DNA from: Ruminococcus sp.
GTDB lineage: Bacteria > Bacillota > Clostridia > Oscillospirales > Acutalibacteraceae
Reading direction: 5' to 3'
DNA: 15,755 bases
NCBI GenBank assembly: GCA_017502425.1
Contig: JAFVVB010000177.1
Span: 1-15,755, forward strand
The notes below the pieces were generated by a model that saw nothing but the letters and a program-made list of their open reading frames with translations, had not been told where the DNA came from and made no database searches. Position numbers and translations under genes: made by a program. Positions 13,836-15,755 of this stretch are shown piece by piece (within the stretch, counting starts at the first letter, position 1; each line of letters opens with the position of its first letter).

Positions 13836-15689
13836 ATGGACGAATTTAATCGTAATTTTGACCCTACCGACGAGTATGAGTCAATAAACACAGATAAAAA
13901 AGAAGAAATCACAGCAAATGAAGTCAATACATCTTCTGATAAACCTGAAAACGAGTTCAAGGCAGCTTCTGAAGAGAAAGTTGAAAACAAAGCCGAAAAC
14001 TCAGCAGACGATGTTTTCTCAGCATTTGACAAGGCTATGAACGACAAGGAGAAAAACGCAGTTCCACCTGTAAACAATCCTGTGTATAATAAGCCACCTT
14101 ACACTGCTTACGAGAACACATATAACCCTGATGTCTATCGTCAGCAGGCTCCACCGGCATATAAGCCTCCTGTGTATCATCAGCCGACATACACTGCTCC
14201 ACCACAGTATATACCACCTGCTCAGCACACCAATCAGTACGGTCCGTATACTCACCAGCAGCCTAATGTACAGCCAAATACACAGCCAAACGTTCAGCCA
14301 AATGTTCAGCCTAACGTTAGGCAGTACACTAACAGCTACAACCAGCAAAATCCTCAGACATATAATCAGAATTTCAATCCGTACTCTACTCCTGCTCAGA
14401 CTAGTGTACCTAAAAAGGAGAGCACCCCTACTGCTACTAAAGTGCTAATCGGTGTACTTATAGGTTTCTTAGTAGTATTTATGATAGCATTTTTCGTGAG
14501 CTGTTCATCAGCTTTATCTAATTCCAAAGACAGCAAAAACTCCGATAATCCGCTTTCTAAATTTGCTACCGAGCCTAGTCTTTTCGAAGACGAAAACGGC
14601 GACAGCTTATTCGGTGACGGATATGGCGGCGACTTTCCTTTCAGTCCGCAGTACGAGGGTGACACCTTCAAAGAAGATATCACTCTGATGGCTGATGAGG
14701 GTCATACCCAAAAGTCCTTAGACGGAAAAGACGGCAACTCATACAAGCCTGACGAAAAAGCTAAGGGTATTGAACTCAAAGACCTTCCAAAAGACAAGGA
14801 CGATAAAAAGTACAACACCCAGAACGCTTACAACACCGTTACTGACAGCGTTGTTTCAATAACATGCTATGAAGAAAAAATCACCGACAAAGAAGAAGAC
14901 ATCGTCGGTGAAGGCACAGGTACTATTATTTCAAAAGACGGCTATATTGTAACTAACAGCCACGTTATTGGCGATAGCAGACAGTATGCCATCAATGTTA
15001 CATTAAACAACTCAAAAGAGTACGAAGCTAAAATCGTAGGCTATGACTCAAGAACCGACCTCGCTGTACTCAAAATCGACGCTAAAGATTTAAGCTACGC
15101 TAAATTCGTTGATTCTTCCACAGTAGAAGTAGGTCAGGACATCGTAGCTATCGGTAACCCTGGCGGTTCAAGCTTCCAGAATTCTTTGACTAAAGGCATC
15201 GTTTCTGCGGTTGACAGAGAACTTGATTTAAGCAAAAACGTGAAATACATCCAGCTTGATGCTGCTATCAACCCTGGCAACAGCGGTGGTCCGCTGTGCA
15301 ACATCTACGGTCAGGTTATCGGTATCAATACAGCTAAAATCAGCAGTCAGGAATACGAGGGTATGGGATTTGCTATTCCATCAAACACAGTAGCTGACAT
15401 TGCTAACGACCTGATTCACTACGGATATGTCAAAGACAGAGTAAGACTTGGTCTTGTCGGCAGAGAAGTAGACGAGAGCATGAGTGCCTCTTACGGTGTA
15501 CCTAACGGTGTTCTTATCACAGAAATCGATGAGAAAGGTCCGCTTTACGACACTAAAATCGAAACATACGATATCGTTACCCAGATTAACGGCGTAGATG
15601 TTTCATCTTTCCAGGATATCTACGGCGAGCTTGCTAAATATAAGCCTGGCGAAGAAATAACACTCACCCTTTACAGACTCGAATACTAA
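13836..15689 (+). CDS. HtrA/DegP-like serine protease with cytoplasmic Pro/Gln-rich tail, membrane anchor and PDZ domain, 617 aa
   Basis: This is a protease/chaperone for misfolded proteins on the outer face of the membrane. Layout: residues 1-75 acidic; 76-195 low complexity rich in Pro, Gln, Tyr and Asn, including five QPN[VT] repeats (142-161); one membrane helix about 202-223; an acidic linker; trypsin-like protease about 330-525; PDZ about 537-614. The catalytic triad is complete: His376 (GYIVTNSHVIG), Asp408 (DSRTDLAVLKI) and Ser483 (INPGNSGGPL). MGFAIPSN (510-517) closes the protease domain. GGAGG (13824-13828) lies within the end of the kinase gene, 7 bases before the ATG, and only 2 bases separate stop and start, so the three genes are one operon. 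HtrA is probably an output or feedback partner of the two-component system, as in Bacillus Css and Wal-linked htr genes. The long inside tail is much larger than in typical HtrA. Confidence 0.95.
   Translation: MDEFNRNFDPTDEYESINTDKKEEITANEVNTSSDKPENEFKAASEEKVENKAENSADDVFSAFDKAMNDKEKNAVPPVNNPVYNKPPYTAYENTYNPDVYRQQAPPAYKPPVYHQPTYTAPPQYIPPAQHTNQYGPYTHQQPNVQPNTQPNVQPNVQPNVRQYTNSYNQQNPQTYNQNFNPYSTPAQTSVPKKESTPTATKVLIGVLIGFLVVFMIAFFVSCSSALSNSKDSKNSDNPLSKFATEPSLFEDENGDSLFGDGYGGDFPFSPQYEGDTFKEDITLMADEGHTQKSLDGKDGNSYKPDEKAKGIELKDLPKDKDDKKYNTQNAYNTVTDSVVSITCYEEKITDKEEDIVGEGTGTIISKDGYIVTNSHVIGDSRQYAINVTLNNSKEYEAKIVGYDSRTDLAVLKIDAKDLSYAKFVDSSTVEVGQDIVAIGNPGGSSFQNSLTKGIVSAVDRELDLSKNVKYIQLDAAINPGNSGGPLCNIYGQVIGINTAKISSQEYEGMGFAIPSNTVADIANDLIHYGYVKDRVRLGLVGREVDESMSASYGVPNGVLITEIDEKGPLYDTKIETYDIVTQINGVDVSSFQDIYGELAKYKPGEEITLTLYRLEY
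14259..14318 (+). repeat. Five 12-base tandem repeats coding QPN[VT]
   Basis: Imperfect 12-base units (cag-cc-n-aa-y-gtn or aca) encode QPNV-QPNT-QPNV-QPNV-QPNV in the cytoplasmic tail of the HtrA protein. Synonymous differences between units show they are not brand-new copies, but unit number may vary among strains. Confidence 0.85.
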
Positions 15690-15691
15690 AG

Positions 15692-15728
15692 AAAAAACAC
15701 CCGAAGGTATAATCCTTTGGGTGTTTTT
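15692..15728 (+). terminator. Terminator of the response regulator/kinase/htrA operon
   Basis: AACACCCGAAGG (15696-15707) pairs with CCTTTGGGTGTT (15714-15725) with one G-T pair and loop TATAAT. Flanking A and T tracts extend the stem, and it lies 2 bases past the htrA stop. Confidence 0.9.
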
Positions 15729-15755
15729 AGTATATACAGATATTTTTTTGCAAAA

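Noticed and set aside
14259..14318. Short tandem repeats as a CRISPR-like array
   Set aside because: The units are 12 bases, adjacent without spacers, and in frame inside a protein as QPN[VT] repeats.

Overview
The window looks like chromosomal DNA of a low-to-mid GC, spore-forming Clostridia member, most likely a Ruminococcus-like member of the Oscillospiraceae. The reasons are strong AGGAGG-type ribosome binding sites, sigma-A promoters near consensus, a clear SpoIIID homologue, an FHA-SEDS fusion, and an OmpR/HK/HtrA cassette. The species is inferred, not proven. There are ten recognisable complete genes counting one interrupted gene, plus one partial gene at the left edge. I see no tRNA, rRNA, mobile element, CRISPR array or phage gene. 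No gene-free stretch exceeds about 220 bases.

Left region (1-4726): a minus-strand pair encodes an FHA-domain/SEDS (FtsW/RodA-type) glycosyltransferase and, 38 bases downstream, a class B penicillin-binding protein cut by the window edge. This is a peptidoglycan polymerase/transpeptidase pair with a phosphothreonine-reading domain fused to the polymerase. A divergent gene encodes a large membrane protein with a sulfatase/alkaline-phosphatase fold that has lost key catalytic residues. The two face each other across 216 bases holding two good sigma-A promoters and a 16-base perfect palindrome.

Middle (4727-9626): two terminators separate convergent transcripts. A minus-strand operon then reads, in transcription order, a membrane-bound nucleotide-sugar 4,6-dehydratase, galE and glmS. 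It supplies amino-sugar and UDP-sugar precursors for wall or surface polysaccharide. The dehydratase gene carries a single in-frame TAG exactly where the catalytic Rossmann domain begins. No complete gene here ends in TAG, and the reading frame is intact on both sides. The operon promoter has perfect TTGACA and TATAAT boxes (18-base spacer) and an inverted repeat across the -10.

Right region (9627-15755): spoIIID has its own apparent sigma-E promoter and terminator. A DegT-family PLP aminotransferase follows, a plausible partner of the dehydratase in making a 4-amino-4,6-dideoxy sugar. After a terminator comes a three-gene operon: OmpR-type response regulator, HAMP/HisKA sensor kinase (TTG start, 17-base overlap), and a membrane-anchored HtrA protease with a long cytoplasmic Pro/Gln-rich tail. 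It closes with a strong terminator.

Most genes concern the cell envelope: wall synthesis, nucleotide-sugar supply, envelope stress sensing and quality control. A sporulation switch sits in the middle. I did not find a clearly new defence or mobile system. The best leads are the amber-interrupted dehydratase, the degenerate sulfatase-fold protein and the FHA-SEDS fusion.
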